The translations under genes were made by a program, and so were the position numbers. From the NCBI RefSeq assembly GCF_020536995.1, contig NC_068355.1, forward strand, positions 123,540,037 to 123,604,036: a DNA stretch of 64,000 bases, read 5' to 3'. Positions within the stretch are counted from its first letter, which is position 1, and each line of letters starts with the position of its first letter. A model generated the notes under the pieces. That model was not told where the DNA came from, ran no database searches, and saw only the letters and a program-made list of their open reading frames with translations. Of this stretch, positions 11,719-23,170 are shown one piece after another. This DNA is from Dreissena polymorpha. Taxonomy: Eukaryota; Mollusca; Bivalvia; Myida; Dreissenidae.

Positions 11719-14492
11719 TTAGAAAGTTGTTTCTCTTTTTTCAAACGCTTTGTTCACCTCCCCGCTATCCGTCTGAATTCTTGTAATTGGTTCCTCGCTC
11801 CTTCTCGGGGACCGAGATTTTCGGCCACTATATGGACGCTGTTCTTTTTCGTTTGACATTTGTTGCCGTTCTGGATTTGAAACGCTGTCGTTTTCATTTC
11901 TTTTCCGTCTTTCATTTGAATTTTCCCTATATTCATCTTTGTAATCTTCTAAATCGCGAGTCACATTTTGTTTTGATTTCTTATTGCTGAGTTCGTTGCT
12001 GGGCTTAAATGCCCCACTATATTGCTTCATGTCATACGACCGTTTACCACGCACGCGCTGTTTCCTGCCAGATTCTGCTGAACCTTTCATTTCAACGATT
12101 TCGGTATCGACGTCCTTGTTTTCAAAGTCTTCCGATGAATAATCAATGCTTCTGTCAGATGATGTATCTGATACAGTGCGGTCTAGTTCATTTGTATCAT
12201 CAATTGAGGGGATTTCATTTTCCAAATCTCTTTGTTTGATTTCATTGTTTACTTGCGTTCGATCCTTCCTTTCTGCCCTCAAATCGACATCTTGTTCGTC
12301 AGTGTTTCTCGGTCGAGAATACGTATGCTTTACTAAACCACCAATAGAGGGGATTTCATTTTCCAAATCTTTTTGTGTGATTTCTTTTGGCCGATTTTTT
12401 GAAACTGATCCCGAATCAACATCTTGCTCTTCATTGCTTCTCGGGAGAGTATGCTTTACTAAACCATCAATGGAGGGGATTTCATTTTGCAATGCCCTTT
12501 CTTTCATTTTATTATTAACTTTCGGTCGATTTTGCGTCAATGCAGTCAAACCGACATCTTGTTCGTCTCTTGTTATTGGGCGAGAGAATTTATGCTTTAC
12601 AAAACGATCATGGCCGTGTCTTGCTTCTATTTCTCGTTCAGAAAAGTCCGATTCTTTATCGGTCTCCTCATCGTTTTTTTGGAATCGTTCTTTTCTACGA
12701 TTTTCTACGCTGCCCGTTGTGTTTGATTCATAATCGCTTTCTATATCCAGCCTGTTTCTGGAAGACCTTTGCGAGTTGGACTGTTCAATCTCGTTTAAAG
12801 CGTTTTCCAAGGCAAAAACCTGAAGAATATTGCCAGAATCTAATCTTCTGTTACTTCCATGTCTGCTCGGGGACGGCGTTCTAAAGGACCGGTTTGTTTT
12901 CATAGGTGCGTGAGCATACATCGGGTTATCTATAGTCGACACACTGTTATTCAACGAATCTCTGGATCCGCGTGGTCCTTTTTGTTTCCGTTTAGGATTT
13001 AAGCGGGTCCCTCCAAGGTTTCCGTTAGACTTTTTAGGATCGTCTTCAGGGTAACTGGAGCAGGAGTAGTTCATCATGCTACCGCTTTCAGATATGCTGT
13101 CGAACTGTGACTCCGGGTCCTTCGCGAGGAAGAAAAGGTCAATGGCAATAGGGACGGCCGCCAGGAAAGCTAGGACGGCTCCAATGCAGAATAGCAGAAC
13201 AGAAAACGGGAATAGGATTTTTGACGTTCTGAAAGGATTGGGAGACATTGCCTCTTCATTGTCCAAGTCTGCCTGGAGATCCCGCAGCTCCGTCCCATTT
13301 CTTGCACATGGAACGACGGCAAGAATAACTGGAATATATCAACACGCTTCAAATTATATTCGTGACAGGGTTTACACAAACCCTGGGTTTTATATCACTT
13401 AAAGGGCAAGTTATAACGGCGTTTCATAGGATAAACGTGTCACATTAAAAAAAACTGCATGAAAGAAAATTATTCACGAGTATTATTAAATAAGAAGATA
13501 TTAATAATACGATTGCAAAACTTAAATATCAATAATAAGTATGTAAACGTTAATTATTAAATTTTATTTTCAAATGCCAAATTTGTTTTAAATAAATCAT
13601 CTGCATGTTAACTGCATCAAATATAGCAAAACATTATTTCCTTAAGTGATTGCTACAAACCCATTACATAAGTCATACACACTGTGTTTACTCACAAGAT
13701 AAAATGCACAGCAGGACAGCGAACAGCCTTGCGACCACATGGGCTACCACGAACCCCCGCAGACAGCGACTCGTTGCTATGACAACGATGGCAACGAAAC
13801 AGAACACTATGGCAACAACGGCCATCGACTGGTTAGATGTCTCGTTGGGTGGCCTTTCTGTTCAAAGAAACAGAACTTCGTCAGTACAGAAACATAGTTA
13901 CCTACAAGAGATTGCCTTAAATACTTTCAATAACAAGAGCCTCCTACTGCGCCACTTTGAAATAAAATTTATATTTATCATTTTGCAGGTATAGACATCA
14001 TCTCCCTTTAAAACTTTATTACTTCCCTTGGATTTTGTCCAATCCAACCTCCAACCGGGGGGGGGGGGGAGGTCTGTAGACAGTAAAAAATGACCAAGTC
14101 AGACATCACTGACAACCAAGGCCTGTGGTTTATCAAAGAGATCATAGCCAGAGTTCATCATGTATGTATGGACACAAGTCCACTGGCATTAAATGAAAAC
14201 TAGCATTCACAAATTAGAACAGGTAAGAAATGATAATTATATCAAGAGATGTGCTCGTCAGAAACACAATGCCCCCTATTGTCAACATAGTTATGTTTAA
14301 GGTCTGCCTCTTTTTGTCATGCCACCAATAATAAGGACCACAATGGAAATAAGGGCTTGCTCTTTTTTGTGTTATCCTTGGTTTGGTGAGCATGTCATAG
14401 TTTATTGTACATGATATAGTTTTTAATAATTGCTTATTATTTTATTCTATGTTATGTTGTGAACTGTGTGTATGCTTTCTATGCCGAAATAA

Positions 14493-14550
<58 letters not shown>

Positions 14551-16872
14551 TGCGCCGCTTTGAAATAAAATTGCTAATTATCATTTTGCAGGTATAGAAA
14601 TCATCTCCATTTAAAGCTTATTACTTTCCTAGAATTTTGTTCAATCCAACCGGGGCGGGGAGAGAGTCTAACAGTCAATTATGACCATGTCAGACATCAC
14701 TGACAACCAAGGCCTGTGGTTTAAAAGAGATCATAGCCAGAGATGATCATGTATCTTTGGACATAAGTCCACAGGTATGTTATGAACATCAAAGAAATTA
14801 TAATTTTATCATTAAGAAAAAAACTTTGACAAATCAATCATTTGAGTTATAAATAATCAAAATAATAAATCTGTACAGTAACTGTGAAAAGAACTTCAAT
14901 TCTTGGTAAGGACATATATAATATGAGATTTATAATTATATAAATTACTTCCCTTGAAAATAATTGTCTTTAACAAATCTCTATTTTTAGTAGCAAATAA
15001 TTAAAAGCAACTACCGTGACTGTGATTGACCACTCGAAATGTGCATCTCCATGAGATACACATGCATGCCAAATATATAAAGTGGCTATGTTCAATATTG
15101 AATAATTATCTCCCTTTTTAAAGCTTATTACTTCCCTTAAACTTGTAATTATTACCGTAGACCGTTAAGGATGACCTTGACCTTCTACCACAATGTGTTT
15201 GTCAGAAACACTATGCCGTCTACTGCGCCGCTTTGATTTATTTAACAAAAATATATACGTGGGCAGGTCAGATAACAATGTCCATTTAAAGCTTATTACT
15301 TCCCTTGACTTTGTTTTTTCGACCCTATACCTTTAACGAAAATGTTCACCTTGAAATTTTGCCACTCAAAATGTGCAGCTCCATGAGATACACATGCATG
15401 CCAAATATCAAAGTGCTATCTTCAATATTAAAAAAGTTATGGCCAATGTTAAGGTTTTAGCACGACGCCTACAGGGGACGGCGGACGTCGGGCGGCGGAC
15501 GGCGAACGAGGAGCTGACTATGACAATAGCTCGGGTTTTCTCCGAAAGCAGCCTCGCTAAAAACGATAGTTTTCGACCTTAGCATACTTGTTTTCATGTA
15601 TGGAACTTATCGAACGCGTTCTGCCATAAAAAGTGCCTAATGCAAGTGTGCAAAGTGTCGTTCTGTATTAGCATGTGCAGTCCACGAAGGCTTCTCAGGT
15701 ACGACACTAATATTCTCTTGATCACTGACAACAAACTTTTTCTCTTTAGCTGTGTCACTCCTGAAAACATTTATTTCTATGATCACTAGTGAATTAAATG
15801 GATAATTACCGAAACAAACGAATATACTCTATATAACGGTGGGACTATTTGACCAGACAGTTGCACGTACTTTTATCCTTAATTTCTGGTAAAACTGACG
15901 CTGTAAATTCAATGCATCCTGATTTATCGATGGTGAAGTTAGAATACAACTTGTAACAGTTTCCTTTATGTAAATGTAGAAGCACATCAGAATGTAAATT
16001 AAACCGACGCTGCTGGAAATGTAGATGGTAGTAGTGAATTCGATGACGATGAAGATTGTGTTGGTGGCGCTGTTGCTGATACTGATGAATGTAATTATGC
16101 ATTAGCCGCACTCTGGGAAAACGGGGATATATATGCGTGTAAAGTATCGTCCCAGATTAGCCAGTGTAATCCGCACAGGCTCATCTGGGTCGACACTTTC
16201 CGCTTGAATTGTATTTTTCGCTTACAGGTAGTTTGTGTGTGTGTGAAAATTCTGTAAAAGCTTTAAGATTTAGCCTGTAAGGACTGCCAACGCTGAACTG
16301 AGACGTCACTTTTTTGAGCACATGTATTAAGCCCCGTTTTCTCAGCACGAGACTCGGATACATAACGGATTCTAGTGATTAATTAAACACATTTATGCAT
16401 AGCGTCTAGTAAAAAAGATCTTGGCAAAAAGCGACGACCCAGATGACCTCATCAGGGTCTGCACTGTTTGCTTAAAGGAATTTCTGTAAGAAATATTTCA
16501 AATATAGAAATAAATATACTAGACATCCCTAATTTTAGAAATAAATTGATCCAATTTAGAAGAAGGGGAGAGTCCATAAGGCATAAATGGGTTAAACTAC
16601 CAGCACTCACCAATCTTGACATCGAGATCCCGGTCCCCGAACTGCACGTTTCTACACTTCCCGTTGAGACAGCGTATGACGTACCAGAGGCCGGTCTTGG
16701 TCACCAGCTCATACTGGGCGGATGCGAACCTATCCACCAAGCCCCTCCTCTCCACAATCTGCCAGCCGGCCGTCACGCACCCCGCCAACAGGAAGACGAA
16801 CGCCAGGGCGCTCAGAATCAGGCCACTCGCCCAGAGAACGGTTTTCTTGCCTTGGCTTATCGCTATGGCCAT
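11719..16872 (-). CDS. Gene B: claudin/PMP22-like four-pass membrane protein, 3 exons, 677 aa
   Basis: Coding exons are 16611-16872, 13696-13857 and 11719-13328, with GT-AG phase 1 introns (donors GTGAGT twice; acceptors GAACAG and ATTCCAG) and 678 codons in all. The start ATG at 16872 has a good context (CAGCCATGG). TM1 is about residues 12-36. W37, G61-L62-W63, C68 and C73 form the claudin-like loop signature. TM2 and TM3 lie in exon 2 plus the start of exon 3, and TM4 follows SKILFPFS. The tail of about 480 residues is charged. It shares SQFDSxSESGS just after TM4, a later LENAL..QRSSRxxLD block and the NELD segment with gene A. It has three repeats of about 43-45 residues (each with EQDV and ENEIPSI-like blocks) and ends VNKAFEKRETTF, a PDZ-ligand-like C-terminus closely matching gene A. 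Clearly the nearest paralogue of gene A. Confidence 0.88.
13950..14790. repeat. Direct repeat of about 250 bp flanking an (ATCT)n microsatellite
   Basis: The block with ATTTTGCAGGTATAGA, CATCTCC, ATTACTT and CAGACATCACTGACAACCAA occurs at about 13980-14190 and again at about 14580-14780. Between them lies an ATCT tetranucleotide run (14492-14550, about 15 units). The whole is inside gene B intron 1 and looks like part of one dispersed element continuing to 15580. Confidence 0.7.
14791..15590. repeat. Continuation of dispersed element with GC-rich end
   Basis: Further copies of the CATTTAAAGCTTATTACTTCCC and GTCAGAAACAC(T/A)ATGCC blocks occur near 15110-15300. The stretch ends in a GC-rich GACGGCGGACGTCGG segment and AGCTCGGGTTTTCTCCGAAA (about 15470-15550). 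No coding region is supported. It is in gene B intron 1. Confidence 0.6.
15615..15720. repeat. Palindromic dispersed element, half copy
   Basis: Only the left arm is present: AAAGTGTCGTTCTGTATTAG, CATGTGCAGTCC and AGGTACGACAC. Gene B intron 1. Confidence 0.6.
16103..16362. repeat. Palindromic dispersed element, diverged full-length copy
   Basis: Ends CGCACTCTGGGAAAACGGGG and CCCCGTTTTCTCAGCACGAG are inverted. The core reads ATCGTCCCAGATTAGCCAGT with a downstream AGGCTCATCTGGGTCGACAC. It lies in gene B intron 1, about 250 bp from exon 1. Confidence 0.75.
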
Positions 16873-18371
16873 GGCTGTACGTATACGCGGGTTGACCGTT
16901 TAGCGATGTATGTATTATGTAAGTTATGAGTCTTTGCTCATGTGAGGTCCAGTAAATTGTCAGTATAGTTATTCGACTGCCAGCGATACTGATGTTTTAA
17001 TTACCTTAAACGTTTCCTAGACATATACTTTGGACAGTTTGGCAGTTATTTCTTTATTTCTGCGTTTTTTATCCTTGTTAAAAGTACTTACCCGCTTCTC
17101 AATTTTAAAGGAAGTAGCACATTAGTATAAAATCGCTTAAGTGGTTCAAGCCTTTTGATATTGAGATATAGGTCTAGTTTTGATACCAAAAAGTTAATGA
17201 ATTATCTTTTCGCAGAACGATTGAAAATATAATCCACAGTCACGTTCGTATCTTAAGCGGCTTGATGTTCATTTTAAATCGCTCAATAGAAATCACATTG
17301 GTCGTATCAAATAGGTTTTTAAAATAAATGTATATTTCTCAATGCACATACTTATTCTAAGCAATGTTTACTTAATTGCATTATATTTTCATTTTCACAA
17401 TTTTTGGTACATTAAGCATACGAAATGATACGAGCTTACATATTTATCCCATGCAGGTAAACACTATCCGTGATACTTAAACATCACAGTTCAAGTGCAT
17501 TATCCAATAGTCAATACAGTTCAATACTTTTAGCTACATTTTACATCTGTTGTCAATACATTTTCTCCACACGCTTAACATATTTACATTCCTGGTCCGT
17601 GTAGGTAAGCTTAACCAACATGCACGTTTTTGCTTTGTAAACAAACACTCCAGCTAATGCGGTCCTTAACATGTCGCCAAATAAACGCTATATTGAATAT
17701 CTACACTAGCTTTACACTAAAGCACGCTATTTTTGTAAAAATGCTTTTGACTCGACTCGTTTTCCCGAGCGCGCAGGTATAAACATATCGATTGGGGACG
17801 CGCACCTTTGTAAATAAACGGGCCATATCAAGGTTTAGATCGCGTCGCGTAACTTTAACTACAAATGGCGTTTCTAAAGCGATTTAGGCGCAGTTCAGCT
17901 GAAGCATACACCGGTTGTGTGTGAAAATCGCGAATATTTTATTTTTTGTTCAAATTCATGGTCTCCGATAAACTATAAAGTTGCCTTAATTTTGCTTCAA
18001 TGTATTTGGTGTGTACGGACTAATTGTTTATAAACGCTCGTGTGAACATCATAAATGTATACAAAAGAAAACTCGTGCTTGTATACACTTTTGTACTTAT
18101 CAATATTGCGAACTGGATACTGAAAACAACACATTCTCTTGTGGTATATAACAATGACAGCGGTACAAGTCCTTTCAGTTGCTAATCATCTCACTTTAAT
18201 AAAAATACTCGAGTAATTGTGACAAATGGTCAGCTGTCACACGCATGACGGACAGGATTTTTTATGAAACTCGAACACAAATTAGCGCATTTTTTTCATG
18301 GCCGTTTTGAACAGTGTCAAAAAGAACGTATATTAGGATAAGATAATGATTATCCAGAAAAATAAAATTGA
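16873..18371. other. Upstream of gene B; no gene seen
   Basis: The gene B promoter should lie at the left of this stretch. No coding region is supported. The sequence is A+T-rich with no long repeats. Confidence 0.45.
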
Positions 18372-18645
18372 ATCTGGGAAAACTGGGCTTAAGTCATATG
18401 CGTAAAGTATCAACCCAGATTAGCATGTGAAGTCCACATAGGCTAATTAGGGACGATACTGTCCGCATAGACTGGATCTGGTCCGCATAGACTGGATCTG
18501 GTTTTGAGGGTAAAAGAGACTACATGAAAAATAAATAAAAACAGAAAGCACCGCCCTGCTTAGCCTTTGCGGACTGCATAAGCTAACATGGGACGACACT
18601 TTACCCATATGCTTTAACCCCGGTTTCCCAAGACCCGGCTTCTAT
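18372..18645. repeat. Palindromic dispersed element with an internal duplication
   Basis: Ends are TCTGGGAAAACTGGGCTTAA and CCCCGGTTTCCCAAGACCCG. The inside has the usual core, plus a tandem duplication of TCCGCATAGACTGGATCTGG at about 18461-18502. Confidence 0.75.
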
Positions 18646-19019
18646 CCGTATTATGTCATGCATTGTGTATGAACTACATACATGTATGTTTTATGGAACA
18701 GGTTATTTTCTTCAGATAAAAAACTAGTTATAAAGCAAACAATACCAAAATACCAAATACTTGTTTGAACCGTTCAGTCTGAGGTTTGGTCGTAAAAAAC
18801 GTCATAGGCTATGATGATATTATGATATTTTGTGGTTTGTGACTGACGAAGATTAGACGTCAGTGATTTTAGGTCTTTAATATGATACAAACAATAGACA
18901 TCAGTTTATTGTGTAATGTGTTGTAAACATTTATCAACGTTTTAAGCGCAATATCACCATATATATCAGGTCTCACAGTCAGAAAGAATTGCAATTGATA
19001 TTATAACAATGTTTTTTGA

Positions 19020-19330
19020 GAAATATCAGAACAGAACAGAACAGAATATTTTATTTTAGCTTAAGCATACAGCTCATCGCCATAAACATACATATGCAAT
19101 AACAGCATGCGTGACAATTATATACAAAACATACATCCTTTTGAGGAAAGATCAATTTAAAAAGTAATGACATACAACATGTTTTAGTGAGAATGTCACA
19201 TGGATGGGGTTAATACAAAGTGATCATGTAATGTTAACAAGAAATTTAATAATTGTTACAATTATAACATTATTCTAAGCTTATATCGTGGCGAATAATC
19301 GTTTAGTTTAGTTTAAACATATTTAGTTAA
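19020..19330. repeat. Possible 3' end of a retroposon (inverted), low detail
   Basis: A short AGAACAGAAC run followed by ATATTTTATTTTAGC at 19025-19060 resembles the reversed tail of retroposons that end in (CTGTT)n. The body to about 19330 has no recognised domain. Confidence 0.3.
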
Positions 19331-19429
19331 GCTCCATCGCATCGGAAGCCTACGGCTAAATAGAATCAAAGCGCTGAAGGCACTCAATTTGTTTGCTGTT
19401 GTATAATCTTAGACGCAACTCAGTTTTCA

Positions 19430-19510
19430 AAATTATGTGATAGCTTTTTATATCGCAAGTTTGAAATGACCACAACCAATTCAAATTTATAAAGAGTATG
19501 TCCTGAAGCA
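19430..19510. repeat. Fragment of a dispersed repeat also at 42.7 kb
   Basis: TATATCGCAAGTTTGAAATG, then ATTCAAATTTATAAAGAG and AGCACAGGTCGAG, closely matches 42712-42782. Fragment only. Confidence 0.65.
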
Positions 19511-19549
19511 CAGGTCGAGATATGTTTTCTCAAATCATTGATACCACTT

Positions 19550-19612
19550 ATCAGTGTGCACAGGCTAATCTTATTTGACATGCATTAAACCCCGTTTTCC
19601 CTGAAAGCAGTC
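19550..19612. repeat. Palindromic dispersed element, fragment
   Basis: Contains CAGTGTGCACAGGCTAATCT and CATTAAACCCCGTTTTCCC, one inner arm and one outer end of the family. Confidence 0.55.
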
Positions 19613-19948
19613 ATATGTACAGATTTTAATGATAAACACTAGTGGCCAACGTTGTCTTACAAGCTGTTAAATACTTTTGAAGACATATGTAGTGAACCAG
19701 TTGGAACTATAAACAGGCAGATGCGGTGGTTGGAGAAGACGCTCTTAGCCTAGCATTCGTCGTCTGCTTAATTTTACTTCAGTTATCCACACAGGCAGTC
19801 ACGGGTTACGGTTCCTAGCGTAGTTAAGCCCATACTGATATGCAAAATTGCCTCTACATTATTTGTGAGCAAACGCTCACAAATAAAATGTATGTAACGT
19901 GGGAAAAAGTACTGCGTGGTTAGAGAGAAGATCTGCAGAAGGCTCGCA

Positions 19949-21093
19949 AAGTATGTACCAAACCCGGGACCACCTGATCTCTAAACGGATGTATCAAACC
20001 CGGGGCCCACTATTCGCTAGGTGGATATATCAAACCGGGGCCCACTGATCTCTAGGTGGATATATCAAACCGGGGACCTCCTGATCTCTAAGCGGATATA
20101 TCAAACCCGGGGCCCACTGATCGCTAGGTGGATAAATCAAACCGGGGACCATCTGATCACTACGCGTTTCAAACCCGGGGTTCCTGGTCGCTAGGCGGAT
20201 ATATCATGCCGGGCCCTGCTAATCGCTAGGCGGATATATCAAACCCGGGCCCTGCTGATCGCTCGGCGGATATATCAAACCGGGCCCTGCTGATCACAAG
20301 GCGGATATATCAACCCGGGCCCTGCTGATCGCTAGGCGGATATATCATGCCGGGACCCCCTGATCGCTAGGCGGATATATCAAACCCGGGCCCTGCTAAT
20401 TGCTTGGTGGATATATCAAACCCGGGACTTTCTGATCACTAGGCGGATATATCATGCCGGAACCCCCTGATCGCTTGGTGGATATATCAAACCCGGGCCC
20501 TGCTAATCGCTTGGTGGATATATCAAACCCGGGCCCTGCTGATCGCTAGGCGGATATATCATTCCGGGACCACATGATCGCTTGGCGGATATATCAAACC
20601 CGAACCCTGCTGATCGCTCGGCGGATATATCAAACCCGGGCCCTGCTGATCGCAAGGCGGATATATCATGCCGGGACCCCCTGATCGCTAGGCGGATATA
20701 TCAAACCAGAGCCCCCCCTGATCGCTAGGCAGATATATCATGCCGGGACCCCCTGATCGCTATGTAGATATATCACACCCGGGGCCCCCTGATCGCTAGG
20801 TAGATATAGTAAACCCGGGGCCTCCCTGATCGCTAGGTAGATATATCAAACCCGGGCCCTGCTGATCGCTAGGTGGATATATCAAACGCGGGCCCTGCTG
20901 ATCGCTAGGTGGATATATTAAACCCGGACCCTGCTGATCGCTAGGTAGATATATCAAACCCGGGCCCTGCTGATCGCTAGGTAGATATATCAAACCCGGG
21001 CCCTGCTTATCGCTAGGTAGATATATCAAACGCGGGCCCTGCTGATCGCTAGGTGGATATACATTTATCAAACCCGGGACCTCCTAATCATTA
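19949..21093. repeat. 36-bp minisatellite, about 31 units
   Basis: The unit is GATCGCTAGGCGGATATATC followed by AAACCCGGGCCCTGCT, with variants ATGCCGGGACCCCC and CTAGGTGG. Because 36 is 12 codons, the minus strand has an open frame at 20796-21071 with a 12-residue repeat (LIYLPSDQQGPG). That is treated as an artefact. Read on the minus strand the unit contains TCCGCCTAGCGA and a GGGTTTGAT B-box-like piece, both matching the tRNA-like SINE at 5800-5865. Confidence 0.93.
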
Positions 21094-23170
21094 GATGGCC
21101 AATTTTATTTCTATACTTCAGACGAGCAACAAAAAATGTCTGGGATCTTTAACGCAAAACTCATTGGTGGACACCTAAGTCAATCTTTTAAACAATACAC
21201 TTCATTATGCATATTGAAACCTTCGCTATGCTGTGTCATTCCAACACAGTAATTATATGTGGCACAACTATATAGTTTGTTATTTTTTTACCCAGAAGTT
21301 ATTAATTTTAAGCATGTTTTAACATACTCTTTTCTTTCCCGTTATTTTGTTCAGGATGGACCCAATTTGTATATATGGCTATACGTATCATTCCGTAACA
21401 TTGCAATCATAACGTTTTGGAAAACATAGGTTGAAAGTCGAGCAAACACCGTTTGGCACAAATAATATATGTGTAAATAGCCAGAAATGAATGTCTAAAA
21501 CCTAACAAACCTGTAGTTTTAAAGATTTGTCTCTCGAACAATCAAGCCTAGCATTCTGATGATCAAAGCACACTGTCAATCAAAAATCACCGTGAGGTAT
21601 ATTTAATACAAATATGAGCATGCGAAAAGGGGTTTTATGCCATATGCGACCAAAGTAGCTCCCGCCTAGCCTGTGTATTCTGCCAGGAGCTAACATGGCC
21701 GCTATAAAACCATGCAAGGTTGTGTGGACTCATTTAGTAGCTTTAGAATACATTTAGGAAAAACCAAACCACAAAATGATTTAAACAATGTATTTATATT
21801 TTTATCTCAAATCGATAAAGTGCCTGATATTTAAACGAACACATCAAACTGTTTATACACAAATAAATGACATACAATTAATCTGCTTACAGTAATATAT
21901 GTTTTTAAGTTCTGATAATGAATACACATATCAGAACATTATTTCCTGCAGTAAAATGCGGCAAGGTTTAGGTTGTTGAGAGCTTCATGTTTGTTTGAGT
22001 AAAAGTTTGCAAAATTTTAAAGATTCCAAGATTATATTTGTACATGTAAACATAAAACATATATGAGAAAACGAATCATACAAAATAATCTCTGAATCTC
22101 TTAAATACAATAATTATGTGCAGTATTAACAAAATCAATTTCAAATATCACTTCACACATATCGTCAGTTTTTTATAACCATTCTGAATATAATATGAAA
22201 CACTTGATGTAGATCTGTAAACAATAACGAGCAATAAAACAATCCTGTGCGAAACACATCCACCGTACTTAAAATGTTTTCACACTCAAATCAGCTAGTC
22301 TATAAATTGAACAAATACACATGTACTTTAACATGTACTTATAAGACATATTAAATACGTCTAATGACATGGATTTATCTAGTAGAAAGGGAGTTCAATC
22401 ATTCAGCACCGTGAGGCAAGAGTTGCTTCCCATTAGATAAAATTTGTATCACATGTGTTAGTAAATAAATGTTCTACGAATTTCCAACACATCTCCATAC
22501 ATCTAATTCGTAGGTACAATCAACGCTGATCCATTTGTATCTACTAATGGTAGATTCTTTCTGATAAAATCAGTTAAGAGGGTATACATTTTAAAAAGGA
22601 TTTCTAATGGGCCAACTTGGTTGGTTTCCCCAGTTAGGTCGGTTTATCCAAAGTCTTAATAAGTCTTTTCAAAATCTACTCGTCTGTGAAAAACACGTCC
22701 ATGTGCAACATTTAAAAATGATATATATAGAGAATAACAGGTTACTGCCTGATCTTTTTGTAATATATCAGTCAAGGCTTAGAATAATATAACGGCGAGG
22801 CTTGCCGAGTTATGTTAGGCAGATATTAATGCGGAGGTATGATAAAAAACAGGTACATTATATTTCACTAAGATCACATATGCCAACTTAGAACACGTAT
22901 TTGCACGCCCAATCATATTTTATACAAAATGCATAAACAAATAATGAAGTATCGGCTACATGTAGTTTTGATTATCAATGGAAGAACATTTAGGAAATCA
23001 TTTAAACACAACACTTCATATACCGTAAAGATCATAGTTAAGTGAGATAAGCCTATAGAGTAAAATGTAAGAATCATAAAGCAAAGGACTGCTACACAAG
23101 TCGTCAGACAACTCTATACGTACTTATGCATAGCTGCCAGAGGCTAACACGCGGACTTTGAAACACATGT
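21094..23170. other. 3' flank of gene C; one repeat fragment, no gene
   Basis: A+T-rich. A palindromic-element fragment lies at about 21630-21710 (AAAAGGGGTTTTATGCCATA ... GCCTGTGTATTC). The gene C 3' UTR should be near the right end. The open frame at 22607-22792 is short and featureless. Confidence 0.5.

Noticed and set aside
12146-12884. Ser- and Phe-rich plus-strand frames
   Set aside because: Antisense shadows of the repeated gene B tail.
16468-16929. Plus-strand 153-aa frame
   Set aside because: Overlaps gene B exon 1 on the other strand; the minus strand has the claudin motif and splice site.
19949-21093. CRISPR-like regular array
   Set aside because: Units are contiguous 36-bp repeats without unique spacers and the DNA is eukaryotic; it is a minisatellite.
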